From contig CM076659.1 in NCBI GenBank assembly GCA_038496675.1, positions 8,380,488 to 8,444,487 on the forward strand: a stretch of DNA of 64,000 bases, written 5' to 3'. This document shows, in pieces, positions 36,601-49,700 of this stretch. Source of the DNA: Rachycentron canadum (lineage: Eukaryota; Chordata; Actinopteri; Carangiformes; Rachycentridae). How positions within the stretch are numbered: the first letter of the stretch is position 1; each line of letters opens with the position of its first letter. The notes beneath the pieces were generated by a model. That model was not told where the DNA came from. It saw only the letters and a program-made list of their open reading frames with translations, and searched no databases. Position numbers and translations under genes: made by a program.

Positions 36601-39600
36601 CCACGGAGATCAATAAGATTTAACTAGAGCAACAACGACATATCATACTATTGATGAAGGGATGTGGAAGTGAGCAATATTAGCATTTAGCAGCTCAGGC
36701 CAGCGGATAAACATGTAATATAATATTTAAGGTCTCAACCCATCCCTGAGGGAAATAATTGTCTCTGGTGGTTGAATGCTTGACTATGTTCCCCAGCTTT
36801 GTCTGGTGCAGGTATATAAGACCAGACACTATGACGTGAAAAGAGTTGTTTGTTGTTGCTACAGGAAACTAGGTAGATGAGAGTCATCAGAGCGAACCAA
36901 AGTCGCAATCCATAAAACTAAAACGCCGAGATGAAAGATACTAACGTGCCCCGTGGAGGTAATTCTCCTTGGGCTCGCCACTGCAAGAGACCTCACTTTA
37001 CACACAGCCCTCTGATCCATTGTTCATATATAAAACTCCAGTAAACTCAGCTTTAATGTTCAGTATAAATAACAATGTTGGCCCATTATGAATAAATTAG
37101 TCAGTGCTGTTTTAATTTGGCACCTGGTGAGTCAGTCAAGGTAGTTTGTCGAGTCACTCTGTGAGACGCTGAAATGACATCTCCAGTATGTCAGTGGATT
37201 TTCGAAAAACCACATAATCTCTTTGCAGATTTCAGAGACAGATATCCTATTAGAAGCATGCCAAGTGTGTATTCCATGTTAAGTGGTGGTCTTCATAATC
37301 AAGACAGGAGATGACTGGAGCCCTGATTAAATCTGACAAGGCTTCAAATCAGCTCAGCTTTAAAAATGCCCTGAAGCTTTGTGCATTCATAGTCTTGCTT
37401 ACTACTGTGTGCTAGATATGTGAGGGCCAGCAAGGAAACAGATGAACTTATCATGTGTGAAGGCTGATTGTTTTTGTTTTTTTATGAAATTAAAATGGTC
37501 TTTGTTACATTAACCTATTCAGCTCATGGTTACAGTTTTGGTCACAGTTAATCTGTAGCATCAGCAGAAACCAGACATCGTAGGGTTATAAAACACAATT
37601 TTTGGTCAGTCATTCGATACTGCCGATTCCATTTTCACTAAACATGAGAAAATTAGCAGTAGCAGGCATTTTGATTAGAGTCTGGTCCAATATGAGCCCC
37701 CAACTGCTGGTAGGCCCATCTGCTCCCAGAATAAGTCAAACCGATATCTGTGTTGTAAGTAGCCACATGCACAGCACCACACATGCAACTGTAATGATGG
37801 GATACACCAGATGATTTTGTAGGTTTAAAATATTTGTGGCTCAGCTTCACATGTGCTGTAATTCAAAAAGCTGAAGAGAATGAATTAATAAGCAGCTGAG
37901 GGACAAAATGAAACGGGGGGTGGGGGGGCACACAATGTGTTCCATACAAAAGGTACAGGTATACTGACAATATGGTTACACAATAAATGCCTTTGTAATT
38001 GGACAATGTGTCATTCTGTAGTGCTGCCAAATGACTGAGAAGTGCATCTGTGTGGGCAGCTTGTAAATCCTAACCACTGTTTGCCAAACAATCTTTTACA
38101 TTAGCCACTTGTTCATTGGCTAGTTATGAATGCAGACAGAGAAAGGGATACATACGTATTGGAAACACTCCTTTTGAATCCCGCTGACTTGATCTGTTCT
38201 CAATGACATCCGAACAAAAAGCGTTTCTTATCCCCCCTGCGATGGCTTTGAGTCATTCTAGTAATGCACACTGCACAGCAGATCCAAGTTCGAGATCTGC
38301 TTTTATCCTCCACCCCAACTTCTAAGCTGCATTTTATTGTCGCCATTACAGGATCCTTCTGGGGTGGCATCACAATAATTTCATTAGTCTCTGATTGACC
38401 GGTGCACTATGTCTCCTCATGTGCATCACGTCTGCCTCTCTGCTCCTACGCTGCCGAATCTCCTTAACAGCCAAATGCCTTTTCTGACTTGTTAATGATT
38501 GCAGTGCTTCATGTTTGAACCACAGCAATAAGATACTGACGGTACGTTTTCTGGTCTTTTTTTTTGTTTAAATTTTCTTTATAGCACAACACCACTGATT
38601 GCCAACAGATTGGGGTTATCTCAAGTTTACCAGAGGACAGTGAAACACCTGTGTAAAGAGCAATGGTCCTGAGCCAATGCAGAGAGGAGCTTCATTTTCC
38701 ATTTGGATGAAATATGAAAGGCTTCTTAGTGCAAGACCAAGAAGAAATTGAGTAATTTGCCCGAAAGAGTCTATAATATAACTGTTACATTCTTGTTTTT
38801 ATGCTCTCAGTGACAGAGCAAACATCTGGCATACAAAAGGCACTATTTTGTAAATTAAACACGTGGCAAATCAAGAAATAAAATCTCGACCTTTTCAGAA
38901 TGAGACAAAAGTTGATGGATTTTTCTAAAATTCATCGGGAAGAGGTGAGTAATGATCCGAGCTTCTACTATTTGTTTGTATTTCACAATCATGAACCGGA
39001 ACTTCATAATATTATGTATAATACACTCTAGCACTGTGCAGCAGTCACAACATGTTTTATCCATTGCAGTACACACCTTAAAATCTGCTCACAGAAATAA
39101 AGAGTACTGAGCTCTATCCAAGGCCACAGTGAAGTGTCACTTGGATCTTTCCACTGCACCATTATCTTAAGTTTAACCATTTGATATATGAAACACTAAC
39201 TGGACCATCACAGTCTGTAAAATTGTGCTGAATAAATCCTTAAATGAGACTTACCACATTGTGGGTCTGCGTTTGGCCAACAAGGATCAGTATGTTTGAG
39301 CAGATTATAGATAAGCAGAAGTTGAGCAGGATGATGGATCGTTCTGAGCGAATATATCTAAAGAAAAAAGACATAAAAACCACCAAATCAGTGCATTTCC
39401 TCAATTTGTCGGTGGATGCTCAGTTAGAAAGTCACGACTGTTGTAAACAAATAAGACGCGTTCGATAAACGCGTGTAATTAATGACATCATCATTACTGT
39501 GGTTGAAGCTTATGCCCTTACCTCCACAGCACAGCGTAGATCACTGCCAACGTGATCAAGGCGAGGCAAGACAGACCACAGCCAACTATCAATGTCACAG

Positions 39601-40666
39601 ATGGGACCCCTGAGTACTCCATGGTCTGTGGAGGAGACAGCAAGACAAACCAGTCAGTGGGAGGTTGGATGTGGTTCATGTGGGACAGTACATCTTTATT
39701 GTTGCCCAGAGAGGTAACCAATCAAAACAACCACTGCCAGTTGGGATACTCCACAGTGGGTTCCTTAATGTACTGTGAGGTTTGAGGTGTATGCGTGGGC
39801 CTGGAGGTTGCTTAGATACATGCCCAAAACTTTCCACCTATATGTGCTGGAAATTATATTACATAAGAAAAAAGAAAAAAACAAAAGAATGGATGGGCGT
39901 TAAAGTTGAGACACTATAATCCAGGCTCAGATGCATCAAACTATTGGTTTCTGTCTTCATTTTGCTATTTCCAGTCACTTTTGAAATAATGTAAGCTGGC
40001 CAATCGTGGGCCTGCAATATGGAGCCACCTTTACTACAATAATGATGTCTCAGACAATACATTCACTTGTCATGAGTGAATCATCACCAGAAAAATGTAC
40101 TTCTACATCCAAATCAGTTTTCCATTCTGCTGTTAGGTGCCTCAGGCCTGACAAAGAAGAAGGTAATAGGTCTATTTGTGTTATTAATTCCTGCTAATGC
40201 AGAGGCCACAGTGTAAGTACTCTATGTTCTCCATGTTAATTACTTTATCTTCTCATGAAATTACAGCCCTCTGGTTCCTTTACAGTTGTCTAATTTCAGC
40301 ACATGACAATGAACCTGGTCTTAAGATCCCAGCCACAGACTCAGCTCCAGGTCAGAGCAGAAAACAACTCAAAAAAAAAAAAAAGAAAGAAAAAAGTCAA
40401 ATATGAAACTTTTTATCTCATAAGCAAAGCCACAATGTGCATTTGACTGATGAGAGGAGAGAGACACTGACACACAAGCGGCGGCATGCACACGCCCTCG
40501 CTCGTGCACGCGCACGCACACCGAGTTATCTAAATCTATGTGCAAACTAGAAAATATCCCCCACAATCTCCCTTTACTGCTGAATTACTATTTAACGGGA
40601 TTAGCACACCAAAGATTCAGTTTCCATTCGCACCGGCAAACACACGAATATACACACACACGCACG

Positions 40667-40703
<37 letters not shown>

Positions 40704-43700
40704 AGGCAGCATTTCTCTTTTACATTAGCCTATAAAACCCACACTGAATAACAGATCAATAGCCTACTTACTATTTCTCTTGGTTGCTGAGCCAAAATGG
40801 CGAAGGTAGATACACGATCACATAAGCATTTTGTATGGGATGCATCTGTGAGCACCGTTTTACATCCTTTTGTGGACCAGGCTCCCCAAGAATCGTTCCT
40901 GCAAGAAGAAGGCAGAGGCAATTAGAGGTTTTAATTCCAGCGGTGGCACGACTTCACAGGACTTATCGACATCGCTCCTTTGGGTTTTTTTTTTTTTTTT
41001 TTTTTTAATTATTTAATTATTCAACCGAATCGAGAGCTACAGAGCCGTATATATTGTGACATTAAACAAACAAACAAACAAAGAAAGAAAAAAAGATAAT
41101 TTAAAAAAAAAAACAAAAGCAGCGGATAGACACATCGACGCGGCTGTCGTGCGGCTACACGCAGCATTTCAGCTGGAGCAGATCGAGGCAGAGACGCGGA
41201 GGAGGGGGAGGACGCGCGGAGCTGTCCAAGCAGACCAGTGCTGATTGATTCGCCATACGCAGACAAATCCCAACAACTGATATCAAAACACCATTATCCC
41301 CCCCACCCCCATAATGCTTAGAGATCAGAGCGTTTCATATTTACCTGCTCGTCTTTCGGGTTGATTTCCTATTCCTCTAGATGTTTTCCAAACGATTGTA
41401 TTCTTTCTTTTTTTCCCCCCCTCTCAATGCCCCTGTTATCCTGCCTTTCCCCCCCTATTTCGGTTGATTTTTTTTTTTTTTTGCCCCCCCTCAGCTGTTT
41501 TAATTAGCAGCTTTTGAATGCTTCCTTAGGGGGATTTTCACCCTGGAAACGGTGGACAGCATCAGACTGATACTCTGTTCCTCTCTGCTGGCGTGAGAGG
41601 GGGAGGCTGATACAATGAAAAAATAAACGCACGCTGTCGCAGGATCTGTTTATTCGGCTGCAGGTCTGATGATATGACGGGAATAAATGATGTTTTTGGA
41701 TTATTCCTGAAAACCATTTTACGGGAGAGCTGTCGCTCCTCGACGCGGAACGCTTTAGAAAAAACCACTGCAGAACTAATACCACCCCGCGGAAGCAGCG
41801 CGAATGGTTGCAGCCGGTCCCCCACTTCACACCACTAGTAGGTGAAATGAAAGGAGCGTCTCTCTTCCATTTGTCATTCGCCCCCACTCATTTTTCAATC
41901 TGCAGAAGAATCATCCTCATTGATTACATATCGCACCTGAAAACTTTATTGGCACAAATAAAAACAATAATAAATAGAAATAAAAATTGAGGAGGGCAGC
42001 GACCAGAGCGCAAGTCTTTGCCGCAACACATGATCTGATGTTAGGATTCGTGTCACAAACGCTCAAGCAAAGCACCTGTTGTCCTGCCGAGACACCTTGT
42101 TGTCTTTTCACTTCATACAACCCGCCTCGTTTCAAAACAAACGGGATTCATACCTGTGATTGAGGAACAATATAAAAGAGCACTAGCAGGTGATTTGTGT
42201 GGCCGAGTGGCCTCTGCTGTGTGAGGCAAATCCTGCTTTGTCATTTGATCAATATGGCAGCAATGTTTATCATTCCTGGAAGAGACTCCGGAGCCAGTTG
42301 CAAATTTTCAAGTGGGGCCCAACCATAACTCTGGGCTGTCTGTACACAGCAATAAAACAATGAAAGAACCTTAAACCTCCCCACACACACACCACCCCAC
42401 TCTCCATCTATTGTCTTCATAACTTGACTGTTCAGTGCAAACAACTGATGCAACTGACGACAGCTTATATTTTATAATGAAGCGCTCTCGTGAAGCAATC
42501 AAACTTAAAATGAAAAGCATTTCATTCAGAAAAAACATTGGTGCTTCATAAATTGAGTAAACTAATTACAGCAAGTACTAGTAGTGTTAAAATGGCCTTT
42601 AGTGGTGCCATTGTAAAAAGCTAATTGTACACAAGTCCATTCTCTCTTTAGGTTTCTCACAGGAGAAACTGCTGGACCCCTCATTCACATTTTAAAGGTC
42701 TGTCTGAGCATAATGGATGCATCATTCTGCTGACTGAAGTTTTCAAGGATTTATCTGATGGCTTCATAAAGGAAGGTTCAAACCCTGACATTTCACAATA
42801 ATCAATAAAAGTAAAGTCTTGGTGAAGCTCTTGAACAACTCCACATAGATTTAACACCATTCTGAGATTCTGAATAACATGAATAAAACAAAAAATCATA
42901 TAAGCTCTACTTATGACTTAGAAGGCATAGGAATGTATAAAGAAAACTAAAAATTGATGATAGCTGAAATTCTTCAACCTTAAATCAGAGCAAGATATTG
43001 AAGAAAACAGCATTGCTGGTAGTTACAAGGGTGGTTAAAATGAACCTGAAAGCACCTGTGGGGGCTATAAACACCACCGTTTAGTAGTACAATAGGAGTC
43101 ACATCTGATTAACTGGAAAAAGACAGTTAACATAAACCTTTAGAGGAGTGCATGACCTCCAGTCACTGATAAAAACCATGTTGTTGACAGTAGCCCAAAG
43201 CAATTTAAAGCGTTGTAGCAACACCTCCAGAAAATGGTGCAAAATTAAGCCTCCCTTTAAGCATTGTTTGTCTCAGCTTTCCATCCGTAGATGTGTCTGA
43301 CTAATGAGCGAACTTCCAGTTTTTAAACAAAGATTAAATTTGGTTTCTGCCAGTCCAAACAACTGCTGTGGACTAAGCATGAGGCAAGTGAGAGGCTGCA
43401 GACTGCTATGTTGTGTAAAAACTAGCTATTGGGGAGGTTGAACATGAGGGAAAACAACATTTTATTATGGCTTGGGCCAAAAAAAAACAAAACAAAAAAC
43501 AAGCTAAATAAAATACAGCAAACACGGCCTTTTAATAGTGCAGGATTTTCATGGTTTGAAGTAGTAAGAAAGAGCCACATTGAAGTCGCTGGGTGACCAA
43601 TAAGCGTCCCACCCTTCATGTGCTCCCTTGAGCTCACCCTTTGAGTTTAGTGCCGCTGCACTCTCAAAACACAATGCCACATTCAGGAGCAAACCCTCTC

Positions 43701-46700
43701 TCCATAACACACTTGTTTTGTGATATGACAGTGCATGTGTGATGCCTGTACTTCTTGAAAGCTTTGGGATCAATCCACCACTCCCCTGCTGAGGACCCAA
43801 TCCTCACCATGATGATCTGTTTCCAACTTTTGACTCGCTAGATGTTTGCCTCTCTTTTGTGCCAGTGGGAGAAGCTGACAGGAGAACATCCCAGACTGGG
43901 GATTTATGCCGCCATGTTTGATGTGTTGTCTGACCTTATCGGGGGCTTGGTGGCCCTAGAATATAAACTATCCCCAGGAGAAAGTGTCAGTGTTGATGTT
44001 AACCACGGTGAGGCTGATGACATGACTTGTGATTGTTGACCACTTTCCATCCTCGCAGTGATGTTTTGACAACTTTGTATCAAAACTTCCTGGATTGAAA
44101 TTTGTGCCAGAATTTGATCGTGCTCCAGTTTTAACATATTTAGGTGTCAAGACAAGTGACAGCAGAGCGACATAAAAAGTCAACAAAGCTTGAGGCACAT
44201 TCAGTATTTAAACCGGTGTGTCTAACTGAAACAGAGGAAGACAGTTACTAAAAAACAATTGAGTATTTGTTCCTTGCTTAACTTTGACAGATTGAGTTCC
44301 TCTGGCCATAGAGATCTGATTACTAAACCTATAACTCATCCAGATATCCAAGCTGTGCACTTTAGAGACAAACAGTGAAGCTCTGCAACCTCATGATCGT
44401 CCAGTTAAGCAAGATGTTGTAGCTTTATAGACGAAATATCCAGACTAGGTTTTCCAGACTTTTAGCCACACATCAGTCATTTTAGTATACAAGACAGATT
44501 TGCTCAACATGTATTTTCCCAGGGATGAGGGATAACCATCCAAAAACCTCTTTAAATTCCTGGCACGCCCACATTAGATTAGCCAAACGCTGGGCCGGGG
44601 GCTTAGAGAGTGTCTAAGGCAATGCACTTTAGGCAATTTTATAAAGTCTTGAAAGACTGACACACAATGACAGGCAGAGGAGGGTGGGGGCAATGCTGGG
44701 AAAATATTCCATCCATCTTGGATCTCTTGATGACGGGCAATTTATATTAGCTTGTGGCCCACACTGCGTGCGCTAACTGAATAAAAGGAGAAGAAGAATG
44801 AATGTCTATTTTTATGTAGCAAGAAAAAACATATTAATCCTGAGTGGGACAACACTTTCAAAAGGAGGTAGATAAGCAAGAACCTGCAGCTGAGATTTGT
44901 TAGTGACAAATCATGTACTATAATGAGGGTTTACGTGTGATTTACCCCAACATCCCCTGGTGTCTTACACAAACACAGCAATAGCTCCTGCTGTCAACGA
45001 ATGCATGGTTAGTGCCCATCATAAGTCAATGCTGGAGCATTACTATAAACATCACCCGCTGCCTGTCGACATCTTTCTGCACTACACAGGGATCATTCCA
45101 AAGTGGACACCCAGAGGTCCCAAGCAAAACCAAACAAATGAATCCACCAGAACTAAAGAATGCAACGCTCTCAATGTTATCGTTTCGTCATCTGCAGCGT
45201 AGACGGTTTCCATTCAAAACCAACCTCAAAACAAAAAAAAAAAAAATCTTTCCCACACAGGTCCCTGGAACTAAATCTGATCCAGTCTGTGGAGCTAATG
45301 TGTATGTTTGAAGGTCTATGAGGTGAAAAATTTTGACAACCGCTGATCTCAGATATGAAAATGTCAAAGAGGCTTGACGTCAAAGAGGGAAACCATTAGA
45401 GAAAAAAATCTGGACAGAATTACAACAGGAGAAACTACAAATAAAATCCAACTTTCAAGATAAAGATAAAGCTGAGGATGTAAATTCTGAGCCATAAATA
45501 TACAGCAATGTCAGCAGCTACAGATGGATTGGCTGTTGGCTCTTAAGTAGCTTTAAACTTTAGATTAAAAGGATCAAAGCACAGGCTTTAAGTACAATGC
45601 AACTCGAGCTTTACATGCACCACATTAAAATGACAGCAGTAATTATAATGTTAATGAATAAAATATACTACTGTCTTTCAACATTATTGCACTGTACATT
45701 ACTGTGTGTAATGTTTACACTGTTCACGGGCTAATGTTCTGGTTGATTCCCCTGATGTGTCACATGGTGTAATATTTAATTTATGCAAAACCAGGTCAGA
45801 GACGGGTGAAGAAGTTCTGCGTCTCAGATTCACGTAAAATAAGTGACGACCACCAATGTATTATGTGACTTCACTTCAGAGTCGGACCTGCTCATGTTAG
45901 ATTCTTGTTTCTATTTAAACTAGCATCCAGGTGATGGAGAACCACAACGACGTGCTACTGTTGAGTGTGGCCTGTTTGGCTCAAATCCAGGATCTCCAGA
46001 TGTTTGTAGAACCTAAAACTGCAACAGCTGCTTCTCCTGCCTTGGCATGTAAATGATTAATGGGCTTTGACTCCACTGGAAACAGTGCTCCTGGTAAATT
46101 CATGGTATGAACTGTACAGTACAAAGTAACTTAGATAGATCTACTGTGCTGACATCAGTTCAGATCCCCATATTTTTGTTGTCAGTGGTTTGAAAGTGTG
46201 CGTTTCTTTTAATCAGCAGGTTTTCTATTAGCATAATTGTTCTGAAATTATATCAATTATACTATTGTTGTATGTTCTTGTATTATTTAAAAGAGTGCAA
46301 TTAAAAGCATCAATAAACTGCTTGTTGCTTCATGGTCTCGTGTTATTACAAGTTGTCCCCTACAGTTTTCTTTTCATCATTTAGTCTGTTATTAGTTGCT
46401 GGTTCAGTTGACTCAACTACAGACTGTGCATCATTAAAAAAGAATAAACATTTTATTCTGAGTGTCAGCACAGTCATTGTTTCTGGATGCAGTTATACCA
46501 AATGTATCATACATGTTTGGCCATAAAGATGTTGATCTGTTTGGTTCTACTGCACCGTAGAAGGAAACTACATGTGATAGTAACGGGAGCATCATAGTAA
46601 TAAGATTATTATTATTATTATTATTACCACTAAAATGCCTTAAAGAGGAAGCAAAAAGATTAAATAAGGGGAAATAAATCTGAAAAAGTAAAAATGAGGT

Positions 46701-49700
46701 TTAGTAAATGCAGCCGTGAGTGAAAATCCTGGTTTTGAAAGATGTTCTAAAGAAGGGTTGAGTTGCCGTTAATCCTGATGTGGCAAGCTGTTTAAGGATC
46801 TACAGGTCCTCGCTGGTAGAGGTTGTCCCTTTCAGCTTAATGTCTGGCCTCTACAAGACTCTGCTGGATTATCAAAGAGGGGATGCTAAAACATCTGTGA
46901 TTAAGGAGTCAGAAAGACACTCAAATGGATTTCTATGTGCCACCTTACAAAGATTCAGAGGATTTTTAAAAGCTTCTAAGAGAATGCCAAAAGGAAAAAA
47001 AAAATAGCTTGTAATGTCATTCTGTAATTTTCTTTTTCTACGAGTTTAGTGGCAATCTGGAATAACTAAAGAGCTAGGATTTATATAAGTGATTAAAGCA
47101 CTGAAAATGAGATTAATTAATCTTTCTAAGCCATTAAAAGAACGATGAGTTCTGAGCTCAGAGAGGCTGAGATGTTATCTCATTTCAACACATGCTCACA
47201 ATACTACTACTTTTGCAAGATGGTGTAAAATAGTGCAACATTTAGATTGATGCCATTTTCACAGAGGTGTTCCTAGCCAGAAATGCTATTTGCACCTGGG
47301 ATGGAGAGCCAGTGGGGCTATTTGCATCCAGGTATATATATATAGCATGACAGAGCCAAGCAACCAGGGGTATACAGACACAACAATACTCTTTGCACAC
47401 AGGGGGTCTGTAACCAACAACAATGCTATTTGCACCCAGGGTGGGTAGCTGATGTGGATTTTAGTCTCATCTGGACCACTTCAATGAGTAACATAGGAGA
47501 TGTTCTGGTAGAAATATTTTCAAACACATGGTTAGTGGTGTGAAAGGGTTTATTTTAAACCAAACCCACACCTTTTCCTAAAACTAATCAAGTAGTTTTC
47601 TTGCCTAAACCTAACCTAATAGACAAGTATCAACTTTTGATTTCACATGGGAATCAAACCCCAGTCGCCTGGGGTCCTGTGCACGATGATGTTTAATCAG
47701 CACTTTTATTTATTTATTTATTTTAATTATTAAGCAACACATTGCAACAACTGCCGCAGTTCTCCACTGCAGTTCTCCACCTTCTGTAAAAACAAGGTTC
47801 TTCAGGGAGCCATTAGGTGTTCTGTACTGGTGTAAATAGCTGAATAGCTGCTGTGTGACTTATCTTCACCCTGGTGCAAACAGACACTCTGAATCTTTAT
47901 TTTTGAACACAACAGAAAAGATAACTGGCCTAAAATGGGGGTTTGCATTTCATTTTTCCTTCGGCACAGCGCTGCGATATTGGTAATTTTGGGCCGGTTT
48001 GAAAGATGAAAATATTGACATTTGAAGGAGCAATAAAAGTGTATGCATCTGACCTGTTTACATTTGGTGCTGTGGAGCTGCAGACAGAAGAGTAATTGAA
48101 AAAAAAAAAAAAAAAAAAAGACTGTTGCTCCTGTGTTTCTGATGTTGTCCACGACAAGTGGCGAGTTGCATATCAGTGTGTTTATTTATATTTTGTTGAA
48201 TATATTTTTTACTACTTTAAAAACGTGGCCACTGAGCCAGCCAGGTGATGCAGACTGTTTTACGGTTGTCTGGCGTTACACAACCAGTCAAAACATGACA
48301 ATCCCAGGATGCACGTGTTGTTAAAATGACAATTGTTCCAATGACAGGTGAGTAATTCTGCTTTTACTTGCAAAGAATAAAAACATTACTTGCGAACTAA
48401 TTCATGAACTAATTATGCCGTCAGGACTGATTTCAGTTCCAAAATTTAAAATAAAAAATGTATTCTTTTTCCTACTCTTAATATTGCAAATGATCAATGC
48501 TGGAAGATTTACTCAGATCATTTACCTATGTAAAAGTATCAATACCATAATTTAAAAGTCCTCTACTCATCATTTTATTTAGTAAAAGTACAAAAAGTAA
48601 AGGCAAAATGTATTTTATTTATTTTTTTAATCAAAAATAGAAGTATTGATAGAAAGTGTCCCTCTGCAGAATATTAAATGGTTATGTATAATATTGTTGG
48701 ATCATACATTAATAAAAGAAGCACACTTTCAATGTTGTAAAAGGAGCTAAGTTGGAGCTAAGTGTAATACCTTTCCATCTCTGCAAATAATCAATACTGT
48801 ATACATTTAAAAATCTTGTAGTTTCTACAAAAATGTAAATATTTTTTATTTATTTATCTTTTTTACAAACTACTCAAATCTGGAGACTGCCCAAATGTAA
48901 TGCCCATTCATTGCTCTTCTGAGCTGTTTTGCTGGCTGGCTTTCACTTATATAGATTAATTTTAATATATCAAATTATTCTAAAAAACTAAAAACAAATT
49001 TTTTTTTCTGTAAAATGCAAGACAAGCACAGGAAGTCACAAATCATATGTATGTATTTATGGATTCTATTGCGATATCGTATATAGTGATATATCTATAG
49101 TTTGTAGTGATGAACAGTATGTTCTCTTCCTTGTGTTGTCATAAAAATATTAATGCCACCCCTGTGGTGAGAGTAAGGCAGCTGCCTCAGCCTCACAGCT
49201 TCACTGTAGCTGCCTCCAGTGTTCAGCTCAGTATTCTCATGTTCTGTGTCTGGACCACAACGAGTCAGTGCGACAGCAAGCACAAAGGACACAGCTCTCC
49301 ACTTGTGAACAACATTTTCATTCTGCTAATTGTTACAGTGAGCACTCTCATTTGGTTTGAGCCAACATGGCTGACAGATGGTTTATTACCCCCTCAATGA
49401 GTCCTGAGAGTGGCTGCTACTCTGTAATAGGACGAGCCAACTGTTTGAAATGAACAAGATAATCATACCATGGAGTCATTCTGTGGTGCTCTGATTAAAA
49501 TGACTTAGTGTAAACCATAAAAATAGTGATATTAAACACTTGGTTTGTGAAAGTCAGAGAAAGAGAATGGAGCAGAGCTGTCCCAGTTGTATCTTTGCTG
49601 TTCAAAAATAGACCAGTTGCCCTCAAATACCACGATAGAGGACAGACCATGCACAATTCACATGCTAGTACAAACTTAGCTGTTACCAAAGCTGGTTCAT

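Larger units (their letters stand above)
32042..39254. other. adgrb3 intron, 7.2 kb
   Basis: It holds a small CpG-dense patch (about 32486-32575), a long CA microsatellite (33583-33655), AT-rich stretches and a TATA-like site (36813) followed by a short frame. No recognisable gene. The minus-strand frame at 32256-32633 matches nothing I know. Confidence 0.55.
39358..40771. other. introns flanking the first 7TM exon
   Basis: A 164-base intron (39358-39521) and a 1146-base intron (39626-40771). The larger one carries a mixed CG/CA-rich stretch (about 40478-40530) and a CA microsatellite (40652-40702). No other gene seen. Confidence 0.6.
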
